Positions 15,419-23,387 of a DNA stretch of 28,264 nt are shown piece by piece. How positions within the stretch are numbered: the first letter of the stretch is position 1; each line of letters starts with the position of its first letter. The stretch is from NCBI GenBank assembly GCA_002471225.1, contig DKPO01000045.1:76471-104734 (forward strand), in the 5' to 3' direction. Source of the stretch: Porphyromonadaceae bacterium UBA7332 (GTDB lineage: Bacteria; Bacteroidota; Bacteroidia; Bacteroidales; UBA7332). The notes below the pieces were generated by a model. It saw nothing but the letters and a program-made list of their open reading frames with translations. It made no database searches and had not been told where the DNA came from. The position numbers and the translations under genes were made by a program.

Positions 15419-16372
15419 TTATTGAGCAATCTGACAAATATAACTACCAAAGAAGCATGTATCTTTTCCGGGGCAGAGTTGAATATGTAAGGCATTCATC
15501 GAATTACTCCACTGGGACACAAGCTTAAATTTCAGTAATTCACTAACGGGAACAGTTCCGGAATAGATCTGCGGATTAGCACCTAGAAACTCATTATTCA
15601 ATTCGATTTGGATAAAATAAGACTCTGAAGGATTATCTAAATAATCAGCGAAACAAATAGTGCCTATTTTTCCTTCATCAAAACCATCCTTATCTTCCCA
15701 TAATAAATTTCCATCTTCCTTACTAAATACTTTGACTGATCCTTTTCCTACAAAATGTTCATTATCGAACGCAGGATCACAGATATTGACAAATAGGTCA
15801 AAACAATACGTTTCTACCCGTTGTAACTCAAACTTAGGCATACCAAATTCTTCAGAAGTATGCCCCGTTGTGCATAACATAAATGTAGAAACCGTTGGTT
15901 TAGTATATGATTGTACTATAAATGTTGTTCCAAGATGATATTGGCTTGGAACAAAGGCTGCAAATTTAGATTCAGGCATTACCGCCTGATACAGAACAGG
16001 ACCTCCTTTATGCACCTTTGCATCTAACAATTTATGTGTACCTGTAGGCAAATGAACCGGATCGGATTTTAATTTGCCATTAAACATTCCTAATGTACCT
16101 TTTAGCTCATGCTGTGAGCCTGATTCAATATGATGGGTTTTTATAACAAATGAATAGGGTGTCTCTAAAAACTCATCTCCGCCACACTCTGCTTCTTCAA
16201 TAGGTTCTATTGCAGCTTTCGTCTCTACAATCTGATTTAGATCAAATTCAAACGTAACTTCTTGTGACTGTTGTTCCTGATTAGATGGTGATTCATTGTT
16301 ACAACTCATAAGAAAAAAACCGGAGAAAGCGAGTAGCAAAATGCCTATTATCGGACTACTTTTCCTTTTCAT
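15419..16372 (-). CDS. Array lipoprotein 3 (short), cysteine-rich fimbrillin-like
   Basis: A 317-residue lipoprotein (LMSC, Cys24) consisting of the array core alone. After the strand VTFEFDLNQI it has the putative maturation site VETKAAIE at Lys52. Conserved core elements are FMLCTTGHT, FGMPKFELQRVETYCFDLFVN, ICDP, EHFVGKGSVKV, GTICFADYL and SMNALHIQLCPG. It has eight cysteines after the lipid anchor, two more than array gene 1; the additional pair lies in the C-terminal tail (DTCFFGSYICQIAQ). It is the most diverged of the four. A 14-bp hairpin sits 14 bases upstream of its start codon. An exported, disulfide-stabilised surface subunit is inferred; function unknown. Confidence 0.6.
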   Translation of the reverse strand: MKRKSSPIIGILLLAFSGFFLMSCNNESPSNQEQQSQEVTFEFDLNQIVETKAAIEPIEEAECGGDEFLETPYSFVIKTHHIESGSQHELKGTLGMFNGKLKSDPVHLPTGTHKLLDAKVHKGGPVLYQAVMPESKFAAFVPSQYHLGTTFIVQSYTKPTVSTFMLCTTGHTSEEFGMPKFELQRVETYCFDLFVNICDPAFDNEHFVGKGSVKVFSKEDGNLLWEDKDGFDEGKIGTICFADYLDNPSESYFIQIELNNEFLGANPQIYSGTVPVSELLKFKLVSQWSNSMNALHIQLCPGKDTCFFGSYICQIAQ

Positions 16373-16386
16373 ATGATTCTTTTTTT

Positions 16387-16418
16387 AATCGCAACAGGGA
16401 AATATCCCTGTTGCGATT
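16387..16418 (-). promoter_or_regulatory. Perfect 14-bp intercistronic hairpin (array genes 2/3)
   Basis: AATCGCAACAGGGA (16387-16400) and TCCCTGTTGCGATT (16405-16418) pair perfectly around a 4-nt loop. It lies between array gene 2 (stop at 16426) and the start of array gene 3 (16372). The minus-strand transcript continues into an A-rich run, not a U-tract, so it is unlikely to terminate. It has the same geometry as the hairpin at 18016-18047 but a different sequence. Confidence 0.65.
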
Positions 16419-16425
16419 GATTATA

Positions 16426-17991
16426 TTATAATCCGGATTTTACATTATCTATACCAAAATGATAAGAAACGTATTTACCTTTTTTTCCAGCCCAAGGATG
16501 GCACCAGTTATAAGCATAACCATCCTTTAAACTTACGGACAATTCAGTTCTGGCACATTGTGAAACCAATACAGGATCACAAGGGAAGTTAAACGACTCA
16601 TGTAATCTCCAATCTGATTCATCACCTTGCAGATTTAATTGCTTTTCACGACTGAATAATTCATTTCCGTTTTTGTCTAGTAGTTTTACTTTAACTATTG
16701 CAGGCACAGAACAATCGCTACAACCTTCCCATTTAACAGGATCTCCATCAACTAATACCCTTTTAACAAAGAAATTAAAGCGAATATTATGTTTGGGTTG
16801 ATATTTAAACGTTCTGGTCGTCCATATAAAGCTTTCTCTTTCTTTATCTTTATCAGCCGGGCTGACAGCCAAAATATATTTATTCCCAGGTGTAACTACG
16901 AAAATATCTCCTTGTCCAGCTGGCGATGTCCAACCCGAACGTGAGTAAAAATCATTTATATCTGAATAATTCTCAAATGTTTCATATAATCCACCATTAC
17001 ATTCATCACAAATCACACCTGGCAATAAACAGAATGGAGTATCCTCATCACAAACAATTAAGTGTAATGCATTCATGGATACGTTCCAACTTGGAGAATC
17101 TTTAAATTTCAAAAGGTCTTCGACAGATGCTTCGCCGGCAAATGTAGTTTGAGTGCTAAGCATATTTGGATTTGTAAAGTTAACTACGATATAATAGGAT
17201 TCGGTTGCATTATTTTTAGTCAAATCATCGGCGAAACATAATGTTGCGATATTTCCTTCTGAAGTAGGGTTGCCCTCATTATCTAACACACCACCATCAA
17301 AAGCATCCTGGTACAATAAAGTTCCATTTTCTTTATCATATACTTTAATGGTTCCGACTCCGACCATGTGTTCGCCATTTTTATCACACACATTGAAGAA
17401 AATGTCAAAACAGGTTACTTCAATCCGATTCAGTTCAAATTTTGGCATACCAAAATCTGTAGCATTGTAATCTTTGGCACATAATACATAGAACGGAACT
17501 GTTGGTTTTGTATATTTTGCAAGTGTGAAAGTTTGTTGGTCCATAAAATATCCCGCTGGAACAAATGCTGCAAAAGTAGATGGCGTTTTAACGCCCGAGT
17601 AGATTACTGTTGATGTTGATGCATTATAAACGGTTACTGCATTAACAGTATAAGTACCTGCCGGCAATTCATAAGGATTCGTTTTGTATTTGCCGTTAAA
17701 CTCTTTCACTTCCTCTGCTGTAATATTAACAACACCATTTGGTCCTGTCAATTTAATATCCACACTTAACGGAACATTATCTGTATTACATAAAGTAACA
17801 CCCGGAACAGCTACAGGGTCTGAAGGTAGATTACCTTTAGTTCCCGATGCTATAGTATTTGCATCAAATTCGAAAGTTACACTAGCTGTTTCATCTGTTG
17901 CCTGAGGAACATCATCTTTCGTACTACACGCATAAAAAAAGAACGTTCCGCATAAAAGAGTTAGTAAACTCCATACTATATTTTTTTTCAT
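16426..17991 (-). CDS. Array lipoprotein 2 (long), cysteine-rich fimbrillin-like
   Basis: A 521-residue lipoprotein (signal MKKNIVWSLLTLLCGTFFFY, then Ala-Cys22) nearly superimposable on array gene 1 in its N-terminus. The strand VTFEFDANTI precedes SGTKGNL with Lys52 at the putative maturation site. Core: VTLCNTDN, YVLCAKDYNATDFG, KFELNRIEVTCFDIFFN, VCDKNGEHMVGVGTIKV, ATLCFADDL, SMNALHLIVCDE. The C-terminal extension (about 340-521) begins ETFENYSDINDFYSRSGW and ends HFGIDNVKSGL, a jelly-roll-like pattern shared with array gene 4. It has further cysteines of its own, including EGCSDCS, FPCDP and NWCHPW. The extra domain could bind glycan or another surface ligand; this is inference. Hairpins flank the gene on both sides. 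Confidence 0.65.
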   Translation of the reverse strand: MKKNIVWSLLTLLCGTFFFYACSTKDDVPQATDETASVTFEFDANTIASGTKGNLPSDPVAVPGVTLCNTDNVPLSVDIKLTGPNGVVNITAEEVKEFNGKYKTNPYELPAGTYTVNAVTVYNASTSTVIYSGVKTPSTFAAFVPAGYFMDQQTFTLAKYTKPTVPFYVLCAKDYNATDFGMPKFELNRIEVTCFDIFFNVCDKNGEHMVGVGTIKVYDKENGTLLYQDAFDGGVLDNEGNPTSEGNIATLCFADDLTKNNATESYYIVVNFTNPNMLSTQTTFAGEASVEDLLKFKDSPSWNVSMNALHLIVCDEDTPFCLLPGVICDECNGGLYETFENYSDINDFYSRSGWTSPAGQGDIFVVTPGNKYILAVSPADKDKERESFIWTTRTFKYQPKHNIRFNFFVKRVLVDGDPVKWEGCSDCSVPAIVKVKLLDKNGNELFSREKQLNLQGDESDWRLHESFNFPCDPVLVSQCARTELSVSLKDGYAYNWCHPWAGKKGKYVSYHFGIDNVKSGL

Positions 17992-18015
17992 ATTGAGTTG
18001 ATTTTGGTGAAGGTA

Positions 18016-18047
18016 AACTTAAGAGCAGATGATTCTGCTCTTAAGTT
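18016..18047 (-). promoter_or_regulatory. Perfect 14-bp intercistronic hairpin (array genes 1/2)
   Basis: AACTTAAGAGCAGA (18016-18029) and TCTGCTCTTAAGTT (18034-18047) pair perfectly around a TGAT loop, between array gene 1 (stop at 18064) and array gene 2 (start at 17991). No U-tract follows on the minus strand. Stem and loop lengths equal those of the hairpin at 16387-16418 although the sequences differ. Confidence 0.65.
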
Positions 18048-18063
18048 ATAAAGTTGAATATTA

Positions 18064-19032
18064 TTATTTTGCTGCTGGCATATGATAACCCGGGAATAAT
18101 ACTTTAGGATTAGCTTCAGGATCGCAAAGCACTACATGGACTGCATTCATTGAATTATCAAAGTTTGACCAGATTTTAAATTTCAGCAAATCTTCAACTG
18201 AAATCTGTTGAATAAAACTGTATGCTGAATAAGGTGCTTTAAATTCAACCTGGATCTGATAAGTTTCTGAAGCATCATTTTTATTTTCCATATTATCAGC
18301 AAAGCAAATAGTTGCGATATTGCCACTTCCAAACTCGTCTGTATAAAGGACTTTACCTCCATTTGAAGGCAATTTATCCCATACATTGATAGTACCTTCA
18401 CCAACGAAATGTTCTGAATACTCATCACATACGTTAAAGAAAAGATCAAAACATGTTACTTCAATACGATTTAATTCAAACTTAGGCATACCAAAATCAG
18501 TCGCTGTGTAATTTCTTGCACACAAAACATATAGCTTCACTGTTGGTTTTGTGTATTTCAATAATTTGAAAGATTGTTTTTCCATTAAATAGCCGTCCGG
18601 AACAAATTTTGCAAAAGGAGCTCCGTCCAATACGCCAGAATAGATAACTTGAGAAGGATTAGATGTATTAAATACAGTTACTGACATCACAGTATAATCC
18701 CCTGATGGTAGTTCATAAGGATCTGTTTTCAAGATAGCATTAAATGATTTAACGGATAATTCAGGTAAGACTATTTCTCCGCCTGGTCCGTTCAATTTTA
18801 TTAAAACAGACAACGGAATACTTCCGTCAACACACAAAGTTGTTGTAGGATTTGGCGTTTCATCTCCAGTTACAGCTTTAGTCTGAGAAATCAAAGTGTT
18901 AGCATCAAATTCGAAAGTTACATACGATTTTTCCTCATCAACTGCGGGTCCATCGTCTTTACTACTGCAGGAATAGAACATGAAGGCTCCCATTAAGAGT
19001 ATGAGCATACTCCATAAAAGATTCTTTTTCAT
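18064..19032 (-). CDS. Array lipoprotein 1 (short), cysteine-rich fimbrillin-like
   Basis: The first gene of the array: 322 residues, lipoprotein signal MKKNLLWSMLILLMGAFMFY followed by Ser-Cys22. The strand YVTFEFDANTL leads to SQTKAVTG with Lys52 at the fimbrillin maturation position. Core elements are TTLCVDGSIPLSV, YVLCARNYTATDFG, KFELNRIEVTCFDLFFN, VCDEYSEHFVGEGTINV, ATICFADNM and SMNAVHVVLCDP, with six cysteines after the lipid anchor. It lacks the C-terminal extension seen in array genes 2 and 4. The opening hydrophobic V-x-F-x-F strand and the cleavage-like site suggest it is exported, matured and polymerised like a fimbrillin. This is inference: I do not recognise a named family, and no function can be assigned from sequence alone. 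Confidence 0.65.
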   Translation of the reverse strand: MKKNLLWSMLILLMGAFMFYSCSSKDDGPAVDEEKSYVTFEFDANTLISQTKAVTGDETPNPTTTLCVDGSIPLSVLIKLNGPGGEIVLPELSVKSFNAILKTDPYELPSGDYTVMSVTVFNTSNPSQVIYSGVLDGAPFAKFVPDGYLMEKQSFKLLKYTKPTVKLYVLCARNYTATDFGMPKFELNRIEVTCFDLFFNVCDEYSEHFVGEGTINVWDKLPSNGGKVLYTDEFGSGNIATICFADNMENKNDASETYQIQVEFKAPYSAYSFIQQISVEDLLKFKIWSNFDNSMNAVHVVLCDPEANPKVLFPGYHMPAAK

Positions 19033-19376
19033 AATACATTTTTTTTAATAGATGAAAGATTAAAACAGTTATTTGATTTGGGTAAAAGTCACCCGACATA
19101 TTACATAATAAACTCAGTTTAATCCTGATTTACTATGCGATCTAATTTACAATTTGCTTTATTTCTAATTATTAATTTAAAAAATAAGAGATAGCCTAAA
19201 ATCTCTCTTTTCAGAAAAATCATTCTTTGATAGATTTAAACGATTTGATAGATGCAAGAATAATTCTCTCTATAAAGCAAATATTGAACTCTTTTTATAT
19301 TTATTCATTGTTATAACATACGGATTTCTAATATGTTTGGCTCTATCTCATATTTAACATTCAATCTTTCATATAA
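19033..19376. other. Region upstream of the lipoprotein array
   Basis: The roughly 340 bases between the Fim2 terminator and the first array gene are very AT-rich and show no gene. They should contain the array promoter, but I find no perfect TAnnTTTG on the minus strand; AATATTTG (19277-19284) is the nearest match. Two copies of TTTGATAGAT (19226-19235, 19244-19253) lie 18 bases apart here, and a small AGAGAT/ATCTCT hairpin lies just before them. Confidence 0.5.
19226..19253. repeat. Paired TTTGATAGAT direct repeats
   Basis: TTTGATAGAT occurs at 19226-19235 and 19244-19253 in direct orientation with 18-bp spacing, about 200 bases upstream of the first array gene. Related copies lie at 15397-15410 and 13757-13770, all inside or bordering the array unit. 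Possible regulator sites; the evidence is only the repetition. Confidence 0.4.
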
Positions 19377-19427
19377 ATAAGTATAACTGAATAAAGTCTC
19401 TTATGTACTTTATCCAGTTATACTTAT
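19377..19427 (-). terminator. Terminator of the Fim2 operon
   Basis: Arms 19377-19397 and 19407-19427, each 21 nt, form a long stem with a 9-nt loop. The one plus-strand mismatch is a G-U pair in the minus-strand RNA. It is centred about 60 bases after the last Fim2 stop codon. The U-tract after the stem is interrupted (ACTTATTTATAT), so efficiency is uncertain and read-through into the array is possible. Confidence 0.7.
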
Positions 19428-19462
19428 CTCCTTTATTCGATGCACAGACAATTTTGAAGATA

Positions 19463-21421
19463 TCAGATGTCTGTTTTATTTATATCTGATGTTGATACAA
19501 ATCCGGCTCCTGATAAGTTAATCGTACCGGTTGGATAATCAATCCCCTTTGTCCGTAAATAGATTGTAACTAATTTATTAACCGGAATTGCTTGTAATAC
19601 CATTTTATTATTACTCACAATTATATTGGATTGATAACCTGTCCCGTTATAATTACTATCAGCTTCCAGATAACTCGTATTATTGATATCTATAGATACA
19701 GGATTCTGATCTGTTGACGGGATATATAGATTTATGGCTATTGGTTGACCGGAAAGTACATATCTTGGTTTCACGCTAAACCATGCTGAAATGTATTTTG
19801 AATTTGACGTTCCAACTTCAAATTTTATAGCTGCATCACTAAATAGTGGACTTTCAATCAAACATTCATGAGACGAGTTACCATAGACAGTCCGAAAACG
19901 AATTGATTTTTCACCAGAATTAGCAGCCTTATAGATAAACTTATAATTACTACCACTTACATCTACCTGCAACCCACTCGATGCATCAGGGGAGAGTTTT
20001 GTCGTCAGAATATAAATATTAAGAGGAAACTCAGATGCCGGTATAGTATTCGGAATCGTAAACTTTAAATCGACAATTTTATTCTGTCCTAAAGCAATAG
20101 GGTTAGGTGTTAAATAAGGCATTTCGAAAACGTATGGATATTTAAAAGTTAAACGTACGATGCGAGCCAATCCATTTTTGCAAATGCGTATATATCCAGT
20201 CCGGTTTCCCTGTTTCGGAAATTGATCTGTTACAAATGAAATTTTACCTGATACTGACGTATTGATAGCATTCAGGACAGGCCGTTCAGGATCATCGTTA
20301 ACTAATTGAATACTCATATTTGAATTATCCGCAGGCTGAGATAATCCATTTGGATAATAATTATAATTAATCTCATAAGCCCCGTTTGCTTTGACCAGTA
20401 TAAAAGAGGTTTTATCCACTGATAAGACAGATGTACCATCTGAGATTGTTTTCAAGTCCTGTAATTCGATTGAATTAATTATGTTATTACTGGCAGGTGA
20501 AGAAATAGCCTGTTGCAAATCCGGATATCCCAGCTTTGAAACAGATTTTAAAGTAACGATATAATGCATATTTCTGATTATATCAATAGGAACCACATTA
20601 CATAAAGATGTATTATCAACAAAATCTATCTTATAGTATGTCAATACATTGGATGAAGTTGCCGATGCTTTAAAGTTCCCTCGTATTATTACAGACAATG
20701 GAATCAGACTTGACTTGTTTACCTTCTCATACAAATATTGCGCTTGAGAAGTAAATGTTCCGGGACCCAATATACTTCCCTGATTAGATTCTGTAACCCA
20801 TCCTTCAGGAAATGTGCCATCAGATTTGCGGAATGGAGCAACTGTCCCCTGATCCGATTGATTAATCAGCGTAAATTCAACATTCTCTATTCGAGGATAA
20901 CCTGACGAATTATTATTAACAGAAACTTTAGCTATATTTCGTATTAGTTCTATAGCAGCGGGAAAAGCATTCTTTGATATTCCGGTAGGAAACTCTAATC
21001 TTTTCCAATAGGCTACTTCATTTTTAATTTGCATAGAGGCTATAATTTCCTTCTCACTTTTGAAATAAACAGCGGCATCAGATAACCCTGAAAAACTATA
21101 ATTTCCAATAAAATGAATAATTCGTTTTTTGCTCGACGGGGTTAGACGAACCTGAAATGAGTTCCCGTTAAATAAAGCTTTCCGTCTTTCCAGAAAAAGA
21201 CCTTGTTCGTTAAACACCAACAGATAGAAATTCTGGGTATCTAACCCCGTAATTTCATCTTTCCCTTTTGTCGTTTGTTCCAGACCTGCAAGAGCTACTT
21301 TAAAATATACTATGTGTTCATTAGAATCTGTCGAAGAGTCATCATGAACAATGTCTTCTGAACTACAACTCGAGAACAAAAGAATACTGATTGTGATTAA
21401 TATACAATAGATTGGCTTCAT
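19463..21421 (-). CDS. Fim2 distal accessory/tip lipoprotein, 652 aa
   Basis: Fim2 counterpart of the 645-residue protein at 3782-5719. Lipoprotein signal with FSSC (Cys19), strand IVYFKVAL, and a putative maturation site QTTKGKDEI at Lys52. Shared signatures in order: FYLLVFNEQGLFLERRKALF, KKRIIHFIGNY, ELIRNIAKVSVN, RNMHYIVTLKSVSKLGY and AISSPASNN. After YPYVFEMPYLTPNP (about residue 430) come two beta-sandwich units of about 100 residues, as in the Fim1 protein. It is the last Fim2 gene, starts 4 bases after the upstream gene's stop, and is followed by a terminator. Role as distal or tip component is inferred from position and size; no ligand can be named. Confidence 0.7.
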   Translation of the reverse strand: MKPIYCILITISILLFSSCSSEDIVHDDSSTDSNEHIVYFKVALAGLEQTTKGKDEITGLDTQNFYLLVFNEQGLFLERRKALFNGNSFQVRLTPSSKKRIIHFIGNYSFSGLSDAAVYFKSEKEIIASMQIKNEVAYWKRLEFPTGISKNAFPAAIELIRNIAKVSVNNNSSGYPRIENVEFTLINQSDQGTVAPFRKSDGTFPEGWVTESNQGSILGPGTFTSQAQYLYEKVNKSSLIPLSVIIRGNFKASATSSNVLTYYKIDFVDNTSLCNVVPIDIIRNMHYIVTLKSVSKLGYPDLQQAISSPASNNIINSIELQDLKTISDGTSVLSVDKTSFILVKANGAYEINYNYYPNGLSQPADNSNMSIQLVNDDPERPVLNAINTSVSGKISFVTDQFPKQGNRTGYIRICKNGLARIVRLTFKYPYVFEMPYLTPNPIALGQNKIVDLKFTIPNTIPASEFPLNIYILTTKLSPDASSGLQVDVSGSNYKFIYKAANSGEKSIRFRTVYGNSSHECLIESPLFSDAAIKFEVGTSNSKYISAWFSVKPRYVLSGQPIAINLYIPSTDQNPVSIDINNTSYLEADSNYNGTGYQSNIIVSNNKMVLQAIPVNKLVTIYLRTKGIDYPTGTINLSGAGFVSTSDINKTDI

Positions 21422-21425
21422 AGCA

Positions 21426-23387
21426 TCAATATTTCCATGTATCGGTAATACACCTCACCGGAAATGTATTTCCAGAGGTGTTTGTGTAAAATTTATTTTC
21501 CGTAAACCTGTAAGAATCACTTCTGCGACCTTTATCTGTCACATCTGATCGTGCGCTCCAGTATTCATTCCCAACCATAAGAGTTTTGACTGCACTATTG
21601 GGATCATCCTGAATCATATCAACGATCTGGATTTCTGCTTTCGTCGGAATTCGCCATTTACCTCCTGAATATCCCCCTTCCCGGTAAGCTTTACAACGGG
21701 AGAAAGCGCAATCCCAATCATTTGCATGTGTTATTCCTCGCTGAGAAGCTATGACGAATTGAGGAGATATTATATTATTTGATACAATGTCCACTCCTGT
21801 TATCATTTTATTGGTACCGGCCTCTATTAAAGAAGCATCACCAATTACATAGTTGGATATTGACGGATAATTACTCAAATTAGGGATCTTACTAAGGTCA
21901 TTAACCAATACCGTTATTTTATATAAGTTAAAATTAGTCTGTCCTGAAGCACCATTGGGATTATCAGAATTACAACCACCATAAGTACTACCTCCGCCGA
22001 CTCCAGTACTACTTCCGGAATATTGAGAAGTAATATAGATAGGTGGATATTGAGAAATTTTTATTGTCTGAGTGAGATTACCAGGCAATCCTATCGTTGA
22101 AATAGTAAACTCAATTTCCCGCGGAACATAATTATTAGGCAAAGTAGAATTAATATTGATTTTAGAGTTCTGCGGATCAACACTTATAGTCCAGCCACTT
22201 TGTACCGGATTTTGTGTTGCAACTCCACTGTTACTAAAGGTATTAAAATAAGCTCTCGCATTTTTAACTTCTATTGCAGTACTTGCTGCATAACCAATTG
22301 TATAACTGGTAGTATTGTACATATTCACCTGTGTCTCGAAGGCTACAAGATAATGCAAGTTAGATATATTAATATCAATATTCTTTGTTGTCCAATCTTT
22401 AATTAAGTAATTACATGTCAGGTCCAAGGGATTTTGAGGATCCTCACTACCTAATTCATAAATCTGGATTCCAAACTCATAGATCTTATTTCTCAGCAAA
22501 CGAAATGCGTACTGCTTATCAATCTCACTTGAATTCAAAAAACTTAATGAGAGTCTATAATAATAATTTTGCTCAATACCTGACTTATTTTTCAACCGGA
22601 CTTCCACTAACAATGAAGGCTCAAAACTTATATTTGATGACCAATCTGTTTCGTATGTATAAAAAATAGCTGAACTGTTTATCGGAAAATTAGTTTTAGT
22701 ATAATTTTTCAAATCAGACTCAGTGGCTTTATACGGATAACCATCTAATAAAGATGTCTTATCTATATAAGAATTCATTGATATATTAGCTGAAACGAAA
22801 GTATAACCTTCAATCTTCAACATATCGAACTTTGGTCGCAGCTTTACCGCTGCACGTTTCATATTTACTATCGTAAACTCCAAAGTTTCCGAAGGTAATT
22901 TTGTTTTAAATGTACCATCCATTAGAAAATCAACGTTTGGTATTTTTGCTAATTCGGAAGACTGAATCTTTTGTGTAAGCTGAGTGAATGAAAGACCACT
23001 CAGGTCAGTTCTCGTCATTGATGTATTAGCGATTACTATTACATTATACTCGGTAAGCTTATCAAACAAAGGCATTTCATTCTTTGAGTATTTAATATCA
23101 ACTAAGCCTGTTGCTTTATCTATATTAACCTGATTATCGAAAGGATAAAAAACACATGTTTCTCCTTTAAAGAATAAAATGTCCAATCTATTAATTTTAT
23201 TTTCATTTAGAGATTCATCACCTTGTTCTGAAGTCCTGGTCCGGATAGGATCATCTTGTATATCTATATAAAAAGAAAATGAGTCTGTACTTGTTGTTAA
23301 TTTCGTGTCTTCCATATCTGATACACATGAGTATGAAAGAATTATCAACAACATATATAAAATATTATTTCTCATAAGTATCTTCAT
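21426..23387 (-). CDS. Fim2 accessory fimbrillin with Lcl/DUF1566-like C-terminus
   Basis: 653 residues, counterpart of the protein at 5732-7648. Lipobox LSYSC (Cys21), strand SFSFYIDI, and IRTRTSEQGDE with Arg51 at the maturation site; this is the only subunit here with arginine instead of lysine. LNENKINRLDILFFKG is almost identical to its Fim1 paralogue. The last 107 residues contain ASQRGIT, SRCKAY, GKWRIPTKAEI, YWSARSD and VRCITDTW, the Lcl/DUF1566-like surface domain. The start codon overlaps the preceding stop codon by one base (TAATG), which suggests translational coupling; an internal ATG four codons later is an alternative start. A tip-binding role is inferred. Confidence 0.7.
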   Translation of the reverse strand: MKILMRNNILYMLLIILSYSCVSDMEDTKLTTSTDSFSFYIDIQDDPIRTRTSEQGDESLNENKINRLDILFFKGETCVFYPFDNQVNIDKATGLVDIKYSKNEMPLFDKLTEYNVIVIANTSMTRTDLSGLSFTQLTQKIQSSELAKIPNVDFLMDGTFKTKLPSETLEFTIVNMKRAAVKLRPKFDMLKIEGYTFVSANISMNSYIDKTSLLDGYPYKATESDLKNYTKTNFPINSSAIFYTYETDWSSNISFEPSLLVEVRLKNKSGIEQNYYYRLSLSFLNSSEIDKQYAFRLLRNKIYEFGIQIYELGSEDPQNPLDLTCNYLIKDWTTKNIDINISNLHYLVAFETQVNMYNTTSYTIGYAASTAIEVKNARAYFNTFSNSGVATQNPVQSGWTISVDPQNSKININSTLPNNYVPREIEFTISTIGLPGNLTQTIKISQYPPIYITSQYSGSSTGVGGGSTYGGCNSDNPNGASGQTNFNLYKITVLVNDLSKIPNLSNYPSISNYVIGDASLIEAGTNKMITGVDIVSNNIISPQFVIASQRGITHANDWDCAFSRCKAYREGGYSGGKWRIPTKAEIQIVDMIQDDPNSAVKTLMVGNEYWSARSDVTDKGRRSDSYRFTENKFYTNTSGNTFPVRCITDTWKY

